From the NCBI RefSeq assembly GCF_963082655.1, contig NC_081552.1:188864075-188928074 (forward strand): a DNA stretch of 64,000 bases, given 5' to 3'. This stretch comes from Stomoxys calcitrans (taxonomy: Eukaryota > Arthropoda > Insecta > Diptera > Muscidae). The notes below the pieces were generated by a model. It made no database searches. It was not told where the DNA came from and was given only the letters and a program-made list of their open reading frames with translations. Both the position numbers and the translations under genes were made by a program. This document shows positions 11,703 to 23,615 of the stretch, piece after piece. Every line of letters starts with the position of its first letter. Within the stretch, counting starts at the first letter, position 1.

Positions 11703-13535
11703 AAATTTCACAAAATGGGACAACAGAATCAGGCGTAATGGGGTATAATTTTGTCTTTTAGGAAAATGTTGTTTAGGACAGCTAAGCTAATAAAAAGATT
11801 TTAAACATTCTTCATTTTTCAAGTTTTTTGCCTGTAAGGGCGATATTATTAAATTTTACAATTTTTGTTTGATTCTCTTTCGAGACGAGCTCAATGATCG
11901 GTGATGCTAGTGGAAAAGGAAAGCCAAAGATAGCAACACACACCAACCACTATGGCACGCGTTTCGTCTTTGGTTAGAAGACTTTTCAACCATATTAGGT
12001 GTGATGGCCGAGCGTTGGTATATTGTATTTGAATCGTATTAATAGCGAAAATGCATCTATGATACAATTACCACATTAACCATACTCGACAACCCTGTCT
12101 ATTAGCTGTACTTTCCTAATGCAGGAATTTTTGTGTTATGACAGACATTCTTTCTGTAACAAATTACACTGCCCTTGATAAGACACACTTATTTTGATAA
12201 GACACACTAATTTAGAAAGTTTGGAAACGCTAACTTGATTGTACATAATTTTTGCCGCAAATTTTGAATTTGAGAACATAGTGCGGTGTTGCGAATCTCC
12301 CCGGTCTTCCAGGGTTTTTCTTGGGCTGATTTCCTTTCTCGCATAACTTTAACGAACTACTTTCATTCATCCATTACTTTTATAAGAAACCCGATATGAC
12401 AAACTTCTCACCTAACTCGGCTATCAATTTTTCTAAAATGACTCTATTCGTTGATACTTTACTTCCCATTCGTCGCAAATGGCTTAAACTTATAAGCGCT
12501 TTCATTTTGAAACTCTCAAAGACATACATTTAGTAAAACTTTCACTTACCATTAATTATTTGGTCCCGTGCCATGGGAATAATTATGGGAAACAAATTAA
12601 TTACAAAAGTAAGTCCTTTCCAACCGCAACAGTTTCTTCATTGCTGTTATTTTTTAATGTCATATTCGTTCAAAGAATTGAATGTGCACTTTATCATTTG
12701 CATTGTTACCAAATCACTTAACATTGACATTAGTTGAACATTTTATTATAATTCACGCCACAAATAACTGTCATTTCAATGTTCTCAAATTTTCCTTTCA
12801 ATTCAACATGCATATGGATTTATGCTCACTAAAGCGATTGTTAGTGCTTTAAGTTCTTCCTTTCAATTCCACATGCATATGGATTTATGCTCACCAAAGC
12901 ATTTGTTAGTGCTTTTAGTTTTTTTCCTTTTCATTCGCACTCATGCATTCTCATACACTTGTGTTTGTTGGTTGACAAGTTCACCACGATCTGTTATTAC
13001 GATGCACACACATAGTTTTCTTGAAGGAATTTGCAATAACTTGCAACACATTTTTTATGATATTACCGATTGGTTTTTGTAAATATTTTTATATTATCCA
13101 CTTAATTAACAAATAAACAAGATTTTAACACAAAATTTGAAACAAATTGAGCACTTTAAAAGATTAAATTTAAAGAGAAGACTGCAGCGATTTGCAAACC
13201 GACCGACACAAGTTAAAGAAACACGGAAACTAAAGAAATAAAAGAAACAGAGTTACCGCCGTGTGTAGTTTTGCTAATTGTCGGAGAGGAATGAAAGGTA
13301 AACAAAAGGTGTATAAAGAGAGTTTCTCAGGGCTTTTTTTTTAAGAGAAGCTAATATTTACAATACCTATTACAGAAAAATTATGCAAAGAATTAAAAAC
13401 GTTTATTTAAAATTTTAATTTTGTGGTGATTAATCATGGCGTGTTTGTTGATTATCTACAAAAAAAGGTTGAACCAACATGATTTGCCAAGACTTGCGTG
13501 TCCCAGAAGCAATCTAGGGGAATTGAAAAAGCTTT
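11703..13535. other. Unique AT-rich stretch
   Basis: No supported gene or known element. It contains a 65 bp tandem duplication (separate entry). A plus frame at 12822-13082 spans the duplication and has no recognisable domain. Confidence 0.4.
12796..12925. repeat. 65 bp tandem duplication
   Basis: TTTCAATTC starts at 12796 and again at 12861. Both units contain ACATGCATATGGATTTATGC and GTTAGTGCTTT, with a few substitutions between them. Confidence 0.75.
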
Positions 13536-13547
13536 GTTGTTGTTGTT

Positions 13548-14222
13548 GTAGCAGTGGTGTTTTGTTATGACTTCCAATAACTGTGCTAAGTATGGCGCAA
13601 ATCGGTACATAACCTTATATAGCTGTCATATAAACCGATCGGAGATCTTAACTTCTTGAGCCTCTAAAGGGCGCAATTCTCATCCGATTTGGCAGAAATT
13701 TTGTTTAAATGACAGCTATACCAGATTATGAACTGATTTGAATCATTCTTAGCACAGTTGTTGGATGTTATGCCAAACACTACGTGGAAACTTTCAGTCA
13801 AATCGGACCAGAATTGCGCCCTCTAGAGGCTCAAGAAGTCAAGACCCATACATAGTGCAGTAGTTGGAAGTGATACCAAAACACCACGTGACTCAAGAAG
13901 TTAAGACCCCAGATCGGTTTATATGGCAGCTATATCAAAACATGGATCGATTTGGTCCATTTACAATCCCAACTGACGTACACTAAAAAAAAGTATATGT
14001 GCAAAATTTCAAGCAGCTAGCTTTACTCCTTCTAAAGTTAGCGAGCTTTCAACAGACGGACGGCCGGACAGAAGGACAGACGAACGGACATAGCTAGATC
14101 GACTTAAATGACATGATGATCCAGAATATATATACTTGATGGGGTCTCAAACGCATATTTCGAGGTGTTGCAAACAGAATGACGAAATTAGTATACTCCC
14201 ATCCTATGGTGAAGGGTATAAA
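13548..14222. mobile_element. HINE-1 fragments in inverted arrangement
   Basis: 13548 to about 13709 is a plus-orientation core monomer (TTTTGTTATGACTTCCAATA, CATATAAACCGATCGGAG). From there to 14222 the orientation is minus, with core monomers, the ACAGACGGACGG microsatellite, CAGAATATATATACTTGATG and the 5' terminus CCATCCTATGGTGAAGGGTA. Only one true terminus (5', at the right) is present. Confidence 0.65.
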
Positions 14223-14224
14223 AA

Positions 14225-14728
14225 TTGTATAACCAATGTTTCCTTCCACAAAAATCTACACAATCTGTGAAAATTTGAACAAAATTGGTGTAGCCCATAT
14301 ACTCATAATTGGTTAATATGTCCATTTGGAGCGTTTTTGGGGGATTGGTGTGATCCCCTATACTTCAATCTGATTTTGTAGAGCAGATTCGTAATCTACA
14401 CCCGATTACCTCTCATTTGAGCCCCATATTGATATGAAACTTCAATTTGTCTGCTTGGAGGAGTTTTGGGGATAGGGCGACTTCCTGGGTACTTGGACCC
14501 AATTTTGAATATGAAATTCGTACTCTACTCCTGAATACCTTTCATTCGGGTCCCGTATTGTCCCGATCGGTACACTTTTATTTTTGGACAGTACATTCAT
14601 GGTAAGAGGGAGCATCCGCCCTCTTCCGATATCAAAAAATTATATAGCCTATGTTTCCTTCCAGAACAACCGTTTTTGAGTCAATACGGAACAAACAATC
14701 AAACCGACAAACACAAATTCCGTTTTAT
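14225..14728 (+). repeat. M1 element, partial copy
   Basis: It holds monomers with CTCATTTGAGCCCCATATTG and CTTTCATTCGGGTCCCGTATT. The end is CCGTTTTTGAGTCAATACGG followed by an ACAAACA-rich tail. It directly precedes a long copy of the same family. Confidence 0.6.
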
Positions 14729-17466
14729 ATATAAGACTAGTTGGACAAGGCCCGCTCCGCTGCGCCTTCTTTCACTCTCTTATTTTATCTGAGCCTTATA
14801 TTGGCACGGTCAGGAAAATAGTCATATTTGGTGGTGTTGGTACGGCTTTTCAGATATTTCGCCCCAATGTGGATATCATATTGGTGCTCTACTCCCAAAT
14901 TTCTTACATTTGAGTCTTAAATTGCTATGGTCGGTAAATATGTACGGTATAAGGGTGTTTTTTTGGGGGGGAGGTGGACCCCGCCTGTATCTGATTCGTG
15001 TTCTAGTCTCAAATACATTTCATTTGAGACTAATATTATCGTTATTAGTCTATATTTCCATTTGTAAACCAAATTTCTATTTTCGAGATATTACAATATA
15101 AACATACTAAATTTCGCTTAAATCGTCCCACCCATCAGGTCCGCCCATTAAAGTTTGGATGTTAGATCTACTTCATTCTTTTGGTTTTGGTGGTGCATTA
15201 GAGTAGCCAAATCCTTTGCCCCGAAAGTGAATATCAGATTCATACTCTACTCCCAAGAAACACATTTGAGCTACATATTACTATAGTCGGTATATATGTC
15301 GTCCTGAAACACTTGGCCATAAAATAGATATCAGATTTGAGCCCCTTTTTGCCATAATCCACAAATATGTCCAGTTTGATGGGTATGTAGGGTTGGAAGG
15401 CCACCAATGCACTTAGACTAGAAAAAATATCAGCATGGGAACCTACTATTAAATTCCTTTCATTTGGGCCGCAATTGTTATTGGTTTAGGGGAATTTATG
15501 GGGTGACACTACCCCTAAACACATGATCTCAAAATTGCATATCAAATTCGTTTTCTACTGTCTAATACCTATTATTGGAGCCCCTTATTGCCATAGTAGA
15601 TAAACATGGCCATAGCTTTATTTGAGTCCTTTAATGCCGACATGTCCGGCAGAACGGCAGGACGTTATTTGGATTCTTGAATCATTATATCAACATAAGA
15701 TTTGAACTCTAATGTCTTAGACATTTCGTTAATTCCCTATATTATCCCGATGGAACATCACGTCCTGTTGAAGTTTATTTAGTAAGTGGACTGGTCCCAG
15801 ACTCGATCCCAAATGTGCATATCAGATTTGTAGTCAACTCTCAAAGAATTTTCATTTTATACCCATTGTGTGACGTTGGACATTCATGCCCGTTTTGGGT
15901 GTTTTTGGGGTTAAAAAGGGCCCCTTAGACACCTTGGACAAAATTCTTATAACAGATGTGTACTCAACTTCCAAACACCATTCATTTAATTCCCATATTG
16001 TACCAACCGGTATGTATGCCCGGTTGAGGGTTTTTTTGGGGGGTGGGGGCGCCTCATAAACAACCACGGAATAAATTTGTATATTAGCCTTTTGCTATAC
16101 TTTTAAATACCTTCTTTTTGATATCCATATTGTCCCAATCGGTTCAGATGTTCTGCTGGAGTTTTGGGGGATGCGGAGGCCCCTCAGACACCAAGGAATA
16201 CATTTTTATGTCATATGGTTTGTACTCTACTTCTAAATACATTTCATTTGATATCTATATTGCCCAAAGCGGTGAAAGTGTCCTGTTGGGTGGTGTTTTT
16301 TGGATGGGTTACGACCCCGACACTTATGGTGAAATTTTTATGTCAAGTACGTACTCTACTCGTAAATGTCTCTCACTTGATACCCATATTGCCCAATAAA
16401 GTAAAAGTGTGCTGTTGGGTGGTGTTTTTGGGTATGGGGTACGACCCCGACACTTATGGTGAAATTTTTATGCCAAGTACGTACTCTACTCTTAAATGCC
16501 TCTCACTTGATGCCCATATTGCCCAATAAGATAAAAGTGTGCTGTTGGGTGGTGTTTTTGGGTATGGGGTACGACCCCGACACTTATGGTGAAATATTTT
16601 TGCCAAGTACGTACTCTACTCTTAAATGCCTCTCACTTGATGCCCATATTGCCCAATAAGGTAAAAGTATGCCGTTGGGTGGTGTTTTTGGGTATGGAGT
16701 ACGCCCCCGACACATAGGGTGCCATTTTTATGTCAAGTTCGTACCTTTCATTCGATACCTATATTGCGGTAAAAGGGTCCTGTTATGTGGTTTTTTGGGG
16801 GGTGGGGTACCCCCCGACACATAGGATACCATGTTTATGCAAAGTTCGTACTCTACTCATAAATACCTTTCATTTGATACCCATATTGTGCCCATCTGTA
16901 AATATGTCCAGATGGGGAGTTTGGGGGGTGGGGAGGGGTGGACGCCTTAGACACCAAAAAATAAACTTTTATGTCAGATTTGTATTCTACTTTTAAATAC
17001 CTTTCATTTGATACCCACATTGCCCAAAAGTGTCCAGTTGGTGAGATTTTTGGGGGTAGGGACCCTCCTGACCCCTTAGGGTGAAATTTGTATACCATGT
17101 TCGTACTCTACTTTTAAATACCTTTCGTTTGATACCCATATTGTCCCAATCGGTAAACATGTCCGTTCGGATGGGTTTTGGAATAGGGCGTCCCCCAGGT
17201 TATATGACCCTAAAATTTTATACCAATTTCGTGTTTCTGGGGTACCATAAGGTGGCAAACAAACTTTCACTTAAATCGGTGCAACCATCTCCGAGATTTG
17301 GCATTTTTGAAAATTTTGGTAAGGGGGAGGGTCCGCCCCCCCTTCGGATAACAAAAAATTTAGTACCCTATTTCTGTGAAAATCGGTTCAGCCGTTGTTA
17401 AGTCTATACGGATCAGACAAACAAACTAACAAACAAAGCGCAACAATTTCATGTTTATATAATAGA
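14729..17466 (+). repeat. M1 element, long copy made of about 130 bp repeats
   Basis: It begins with AGTTGGACAAGGCCCGCTCC and ends with CGGTTCAGCCGTTGTTAAG plus an ACAAACAAACTAACAAACAA tail. In between are about twenty diverged monomers around CTTTCATTTGATACCCATAT and TTTTTGGGG with C-rich patches. There is no coding domain. A solitary start of the same family is at 41398-41440 and another array at 43265-44290. Confidence 0.6.
16255..16720. repeat. Near-identical 130 bp tandem array inside M1
   Basis: ACGACCCCGA recurs at 16311, 16441 and 16571, and ACGCCCCCGA at 16701: an exact 130 bp period. The units are far more alike than the rest of M1. As 130 is not a multiple of 3, overlapping open frames in three phases (16118-16659) are created by the repeat. 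Confidence 0.8.
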
Positions 17467-18160
17467 AGAAGAAGATTAAGGAAAATATTTCCTTTCCCTC
17501 ATACGCTCCAACCTACCAAGCAATCCAACGATTTAGATTGTATTTTTTTGGTTTCAGTTCTTTTGTTTGAATTGCCGGAATTGCCAACAAAACAAACAAC
17601 AGACGCCTTAAAGGTTTCACATTTAGTGAATGTCAGAAACAGAAATTGAAATTTTATAAATGTTAAAAAATAAGCTGAAGTTTAATGGAGAAAAACAAAT
17701 GCAAGCAGGCATCGCAATGTGAGCCAAACAAAAAAAAAGGAAAATGAATTTAGCAATCACATTTGTTCTTCTCAAAAAGAAATTCCATAATTTACAAGCA
17801 TTTGTTTGAATGTAAGCCCAGAAGTAATAGATGGCTGAGCATGCATGCATATGTCGACCAAATGTTGTTATGTGGATTGTAGAGAGAGGTCAGCTTTTGA
17901 TTTTTTTAAATCCCATAAGCTATGAACATTTCACTGCGTTTTGTTGGAAGTAATATATTGACCACTTTTTTGTTAAAAGACCAAAGAAATATGCTCTCTA
18001 CTGCATGGAACAAACTACTCGTACGTGGAGAAAAAAAAAGAATGTCAATCAAGATGATTTAACATTTCTCTACGTAAGTTGGCCTAAAAATCTTCAATGT
18101 GTGAGAGGAGAGCTAGGAAGTCTACAAGTTGGGTGGGGTGCGTCCAAAGCTATCTCACTC
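17467..18160. other. Unique AT-rich stretch
   Basis: No gene, RNA or repeat family was recognised. Confidence 0.35.
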
Positions 18161-18275
18161 AAGATTTCTAATCAGGAGATCGGTATAGATCGGTGCTTTA
18201 TCAAGATAAAGGCCATCTTCGAATGTAAGGCTATAGAGTGATTTCAACAAACAGACGGTCGGACATATCGTCATT
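18160..18275 (-). repeat. HINE-2 relic
   Basis: A weak trace of the element's 5' block in minus orientation: AGGAGATCGGTATAGATCGG, then GTGATTTCAACAAACAGACG and a short GGTCGGACAT microsatellite. Both ends are missing. Confidence 0.35.
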
Positions 18276-18364
18276 TTTGGCTTGTATTACATTTGGTAGG
18301 TTTTGGTTGGGTTTGGTAGAATTTTTCTTAAATTTTGGTAGGAAATAATTTTCTTGGGTGGCAA

Positions 18365-18545
18365 CACTGGCCACAACTATGACGGTTCTGGCTCAACTGC
18401 TGGGGAAGGTTAGTATCTTCAGGTACAATGGGAGGCAGATGGTTCCCAAGAACAGAATTCATTCGGTAACTGTTCACCGCTTATGCTACCATATACTTGT
18501 GAATGCTATTTAGAGCCGCCTCATAAGTTGGTTGTTCTAGAGGGC
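18365..18545 (-). pseudogene. LINE-J non-LTR retrotransposon, C-terminal fragment
   Basis: The minus-strand sequence is homologous to 44290-44530. It covers the region of ..VNS(Y/E)..LG.(R/H)LPPI.. type that precedes a non-LTR C-terminus. Several frame breaks are present. Confidence 0.4.
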
Positions 18546-18656
18546 GCCTTTTGTAACACATTCTCCTGCTGCTGCAATAACAGCCCAGTAGATTTTGATT
18601 TGCAGTATATAATTGTGTCTTGGCACGGGAACGATCTAAGTTCTTTGATGTATATA

Positions 18657-19165
18657 AAGGGGGACTTTTTAACTATTATCTTTTTGGCAAAACTGGTTTA
18701 AACAGCTCACGCACGTTTCATGTTTTGTTTCACTGTCAAACATCTTCAGTTTGGTCTATAATTTCACCATGAATTGTCTTATAAGCGAACAATTCCTGCA
18801 AATTATTGAATTTTATTATCAAAATGCGTGCTCTGTTCAGAAAGTTCATCGCGCGACAAAAGTTCATGAGCGACGAAGCTCATTTTTGACGCATTGGGTA
18901 CGTAAATAATCAGAATTGTCGGTTGTGGAATAAAGATCAGTCAGAAGCATTGCAAGTGCTACCAATGCATCCAGAAAAAGTTACAGTTTGGTGCGGTTTG
19001 CAGGCAGGTGGCATCATTGGACCGTACTTCTTCAAAGATGATGCGAATCGTAACGTAACTGTGAATGGCGAGCACTATCGTGAGATGATATCCAACTTTT
19101 TTTTTGCCAAAATGCAAGAGCATTTTTTTTTGGTCCGCAACAGGACTATAAGACAGTTCAAAGAT
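18657..19165 (+). mobile_element. DD41D (rosa-like) Tc1/mariner derivative, copy A
   Basis: It starts after a TA with AAGGGGGACTTTTTAAC and a 5' leader shared with the copy at 52690. The transposase start region (LQIIEFYYQNACSV) is joined by an internal deletion to the catalytic region. A frame at 18923-19168 reads MHPEKVTVWCGLQAGGIIGP and YFFKDDANRNVTVNGEHYRE. The C-terminal half and 3' inverted repeat are missing, so it cannot encode a transposase. Confidence 0.65.
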
Positions 19166-19224
19166 TAGTTAAGGACCTTGGTCAGGTACAAAACCCAGTG
19201 ATCAATTATTACTTTTTTTAAACA

Positions 19225-19580
19225 TTTTTATACTCACCACCGAAGGATGGGGGTATATTTATTTTGTCGTTCCGTTTGCAATACATCAAAATATTCATTA
19301 TCGACCCTATAAAGTATATATATACTTTTGATCGTCGTAAAAATCTAAGACGATCTAGCCATGTCCGTCCGTCTGTCTGATGAAATCACGCTTCAGTTTT
19401 TAAAAATAGAGAAATTGAGCTGAAACTTTGCACATATTCTTTTTTTTCGAAAATGGGCTATATTGGACTATATATTGATGTACCCGCCATCTAGATCGAT
19501 CCGCCGATTAAAGACCCTGAGGCACTTTTATTAACCGATTTTGCTGAAATTTGATGCCTTCTGGTTCCTTCCGTTGAACC
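19225..19580 (+). mobile_element. HINE-2 element, 5' fragment
   Basis: It carries the terminal TATACTCACCACCGAAGGAT and GGGGGTATATTTATTTTGTC, CCCTATAAAGTATATATATA, CGATCTAGCCATGTCCGTCC and the first core unit. It is cut at about 19580 by a LINE fragment. Confidence 0.65.
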
Positions 19581-19599
19581 ATGCAGATAGCTTTAAAAT

Positions 19600-19790
19600 G
19601 CTCAACAACTAGCAAATGTCACATCCGCTAAATCCGACAAAATCTCAAAGAAATAAGAACCTAAAGTGGAACACCTTCTGACAGCCAGTGCGGGACACGC
19701 ACACAGCATCGTCGCAAATCGTTACTGGCAACTTTCAGTCTGTCAGCATGTTTTCCGATCAGCATGTTTTCCGATCTGTTGTACAAATTT
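19600..19790 (-). pseudogene. LINE-I related retrotransposon, 3' coding fragment
   Basis: The minus-strand sequence is closely similar to 48080-48250 (shared phrases GTTACT(T/G)GCAACTTTCAGTC and GTCGGCTTGTTCCGATCAG-like). That region is the Cys-rich C-terminus of the RNase H-bearing retrotransposon. Only a short piece survives. Confidence 0.5.
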
Positions 19791-19794
19791 CTGC

Positions 19795-20600
19795 CAAATC
19801 GGATGAAAATTGCGCGCTCTGGAGGCTCAAGAAGTCAAGATCCCAGATCGGTTTATATGGCAGCTATATCAAAACATGGACCGATTTAAACCATGCTTAG
19901 AACAGTTGTTGGAAGTGATACCAAAACATTACGTGCAAAATTTCAGTCAAATCGGTAGAAAATTGTGCCCTTTAGAAGCTCAAGTAGTCAAGACCCAAGA
20001 TCGGTTTATATGGCAGCTATATCAAAACATGGACCGATTTGGCCCATATACAATCCCAACCGGCCTACACTAATAAAAAGTATTTATGCAAAATTTCAAG
20101 CGGCTAGCTTTACTCTTTCGAAAGTTAGCGTGTTTTCGACAGACAGACGGACGGGCATGGATAGATCGACTTAAAATGATATCACGATCAAGAATATATA
20201 TACTTTATGGGGTCTCAGACGCATATTTCGAGGTGTAACAAACATAATGACGGCCATACCTATGATAGTTGTTGCGAAACAAACTAAAACATGATGTGTC
20301 CAAAATTTCAGTCAAATCGGATAATAATTGCGCCCTCTAGAGGCTCATAAACTCAAGATCCGAGATCGGTTTATACGGGAGCTATATCAGGATATGAACT
20401 AATTTAGACCATACTTGGTACAGTTGTTGGAAGTCAAAATAGATTGTGAATAATACTTGGCACAGTTGTTGGGAGCCAAAATAAAAATAAATGGTGAAAA
20501 TATGCAGCCAAATCGGATAAGAATTGTGCCCTCTAGAGGCTCAAGAAGTCAAATTCCAGGATCGGTTTATATGGCAGGCATATCAAAGCATGGTTGGAAA
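19795..20600 (-). mobile_element. HINE-1 fragments, two adjacent pieces
   Basis: 19795-20252 has minus-orientation core monomers (AAGATCGGTTTATATGGCAG), the ACAGACAGACGGACGG microsatellite and AAGAATATATATACTTTATG, and breaks just before the 5' terminus. 20260-20600 is a further set of core monomers without ends. Confidence 0.65.
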
Positions 20601-21187
20601 CCGAGTAAATGATCAAACTTTAAGATTCCCTTTTTGCAGATCTGGACCAGAGACATGTATTTCCTGGACCAGACGAATTATGTAAATGGTTTTTTTTTCG
20701 ACACCATACCACATTCTAGTACTTCTAACAACATATAGAAGTGCTAGAATGATTCTACCGACAATGTGTTGTAAATGATGAAAAAAAAAAAAACACTTCA
20801 TGTTTGTGGTTTGTGCTACCTCATGACTTGGACCACGTACACCAAGGCTGAGTAAATTGTTCTCTATTTTCCAACATTTCTTCATTTATCACTATGATGA
20901 ATAGGCACTAGAGCTCTTATGTTGGTAAAAGCTGAACAGATTTTAGACAGCATGTGGTCTCTTTTGCATCCCATTGTTAAGTCAATAAAATTTTTTTTCA
21001 AAAACTTATTCTTCAGCATTCGCCTTAAGGACAACATCAATTTGGAAATGTAATTTTTTACTCACTTGGGTGGGCATATCACTTGAAATAGTCCATAAAA
21101 TCTGGTTGTCCTCGGACCTACAAGACCTTGACTTTGGTGAAGTTGTTCAACTTGAAGACCTTTGGTGTTTTGCAATTAATAGAAAGT
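20600..21187. other. Unique non-coding stretch
   Basis: Nothing recognisable apart from short A and T runs. A minus frame at 20613-20885 has no domain or splice context. Confidence 0.35.
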
Positions 21188-22917
21188 TTTTATATACTCC
21201 AGTATAGGATGGGGGGTATACTAATTTCGTCATTCTGTTTGTAACTACTCGAAATATTCGTCTAAGACCCCATAAAGTATATATATTCTTGATCGTCGTG
21301 ACATTTTATGTCGATATAGCCATCTCCGTCCGTCTGTCTGTCGAAAGCACGCCAACTTCCGAAGGAGTAAAGCTAGCCGCTTGAAATTTTGCACAAATAC
21401 TTCTTATTAGTGTAGCTCGGTTGAGACCCGATCAAGACCGGATCTTGGGTCTTGACTTCTTGAGCCTCTAGAGTGGGCAATTCTATCCGATTGGGATGAA
21501 ATTTTGCACGACGTGCTTTGTTATGATCTCCAACAAGTGTGCCAAGTATGGTTCAAATCGGTTTATAACCTGAAATAGCTGTCATATATAAACCGATCTT
21601 GGGTCTTGACTTCTTGAGCCTCTAGAGTGCGCAATTCTTATCCGATTGGAATGAAATTTTGCACGGCGTGTTTTGTTATGATATCCAACAAGTGTGCCAA
21701 GTATGGTTCAAATCGGTTTATAACCTGATATAGCTGTCATATAAAGGGTGATTTTTTTGAGGTTAGGATTTTCATGCATTAGTATTTGACAGATCACGTG
21801 GGATTTCAGACATGGTGTCAAAGAGAAAGATGCTCAGTATGCTTTGACATTTCATCATGAATAGACTTACTAACGAGCAACGCTTGCAAATCATTGAATT
21901 TTATTACCAAAATCAGTGTTCGGTTCGAAATGTGTTCATTCGCCGTAACGTTGCGTCCAACAGCATCTTTGAAAAAATACTGTCCAATGATTCCACCAGC
22001 GTACAAACCACACCAAACAGTGCATTTTTCGGGATGCATGGGCAGTTCTTGAACGGCTTCTGGTTGCTCTTCACTCCAAATGCGGCAAGTTTGCTTATTT
22101 ACGTAGCCATTCAACCAGAAATTAGCCTCATCGCTGAACGGTGAATGAACACATTTCGAACCGAACACTGATTTTGGTAATAAAATTCAATGATTTGCAA
22201 GCGTTGCTCGTTAGTAAGTCTATTCATGATGAAATGTCAAAGCATACTGAGCATCTTTCTCTTTGACACCATGTCTGAAATCCCACGTGATCTGTCAAAT
22301 ACTAATGCATGAAAATCCTAACCCCAAAAAAATCACCCTTTATAAGCAGATCTGGGGACTTGACTTCTTGAGCTTCTAGAGGGCGCAATTTCTATCTGAT
22401 TTGGCTGAAATTTTGCATGACTTTTTTTATTTTTTCTTTCAACAACTGTGTCAAATAAGGTTTAAATCGATTCATAACCTGATATAGCTGTCATATAAAC
22501 CGATCTTGGGTCTTGACTTCTTGAGTCTCTAGAGTGCGCAATTCTTATCCGATTGGAATGAAATTTTGTACGACGGATCCTCTCTTGACCATCAACATGC
22601 GTGTTTATTATGGTCTGAATCGGTCTATAGCCCGATACAGCTCCCATATAAATCGATCTCTCTATTTTACTTCTTGAGCCCCCAAAGGGGGCAATTCTTA
22701 TTCTAATTGGCTGACATTTTGCACAGGTCTCCAGCATATAATTTAATTGTAGTCCAAACCGGACCCTTTCTTCATATCGCTCTCATAGCAGAGCAAATCT
22801 TTTCTTATATCCTTTTTTGCCTAAGAAGAGATGCCGGGAAAAGAACTCGACAAATGCGATCCATGGTGGAGGGTATATAAGATTCGGCCCGGCCGAACTC
22901 AGCACGCTTTTACTTGT
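21188..22917 (+). mobile_element. HINE-1 element, complete, interrupted by a DD41D foldback insertion
   Basis: The 5' end is TTTATATACTCCAGTATAGG with GGGGGGTATACTAATTTCGTC. Then come ACCCCATAAAGTATATATAT, a GTCCGTCCGTCTGTCTGTC microsatellite and core monomers. At 21744-22340 the element is split by the foldback transposon at a TA. The core resumes at 22341 and the 3' end is CCATGGTGGAGGGTATATAA, hairpin TTCGGCCCGGCCGAA, then CTCAGCACGCTTTTACTTG. This is the clearest reference copy for the architecture in this window. Confidence 0.8.
21744..22340. mobile_element. Foldback DD41D (rosa-like) derivative, copy B
   Basis: The element is 597 bp with arms 21744-21941 and 22143-22340, each 198 bp and nearly perfect inverted copies of each other. 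They are flanked by TA at 21742-21743 and 22341-22342. Each arm is the 5' end of a DD41D transposon: terminus AAGGGTGATTTTTTTG, leader and transposase start (MNRLTNEQRLQIIEFYYQNQ). The 201 bp spacer encodes, on the minus strand, an internal transposase segment (FSDEANFWLNGYVNKQ, MHPEKCTVWCGL, GQYFFKDAVGRNVT). So a second 5' end replaces the 3' half. No functional protein is encoded. Confidence 0.85.
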
Positions 22918-23394
22918 TTTTTATTGCATTCTTCTACCTTCACTGATTGTGAAATCTATAAGTTTTACGAACAACAGGCTGTGAACAGTAGGCCGGTCAG
23001 ACGGACGGACATAGTTCACGATGTTGCCGATGAGATAAAGTAACCCAATTATCGAAACGCGTCCACTAGTGGGGTGACATGGGTCCTGCCTTATCTGAGG
23101 AACTGGTAATTTCTTTTCTTCAAGACTCACTTAACAATCTCTCCTTTGGGTGTTGTGTTCGCTAGGTCGTTAAGCTCGACTTAAAAAACAATGAAACAAA
23201 AATGTACTTCCATGACCGGCTGTTACAAAGCTAAACACATGACAAATATGGGAAAGACGACGTAGTCCGAGTTTAGCTCGTGGGCGACGAAAGTTATTCG
23301 GTTAGAATAACTCATCGGCCAATGTAGTTGTGGAGGCTTCAAGGGCCATACATTGGTAGGTCGTACTTTTGGCAAATATAACGTGAAAACGTGT
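22918..23394. other. Unclassified stretch
   Basis: No gene was recognised. A GACGGACGGACATAG patch near 23000 suggests an unrelated old HINE remnant, but the rest matches nothing I know. Confidence 0.3.
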
Positions 23395-23615
23395 CTAAGG
23401 TATAACCTAGCGTTGGCTAGGTCATGTTGTCAGAATGGATGGAAAAGCTCCAGCAAATAAGTCTTTTGAAGGCAAACACGGTGGTACACGCAAACCGGGA
23501 CGGCTAAAAGTCCGCTGGAAAGATCAAGTGGTGAGAGACACCTCGAAACTTGGTGTCAGAGATTGCAAATTAAGGGCAGAAGATCAAGGCGATCTACAGG
23601 GATCTCTGCCCTAAG
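23395..23615 (+). pseudogene. LINE-R (RTE-like) retrotransposon, 3' coding fragment
   Basis: The sequence is parallel to 43020-43220: GCGTTGGCTAGGTCATGTTG, then AAGTCTTTTGAAGGCAAACA and ACACGCAAACCGGGACG. It encodes the C-terminal RLRWLGHVVRM..KPGRP..RW tail with frame breaks. The 5' side is truncated. Confidence 0.65.

Noticed and set aside
16118..16659. Overlapping frames of 67 to 121 codons
   Set aside because: They are produced by the 130 bp tandem repeat; each unit shifts frame by one.
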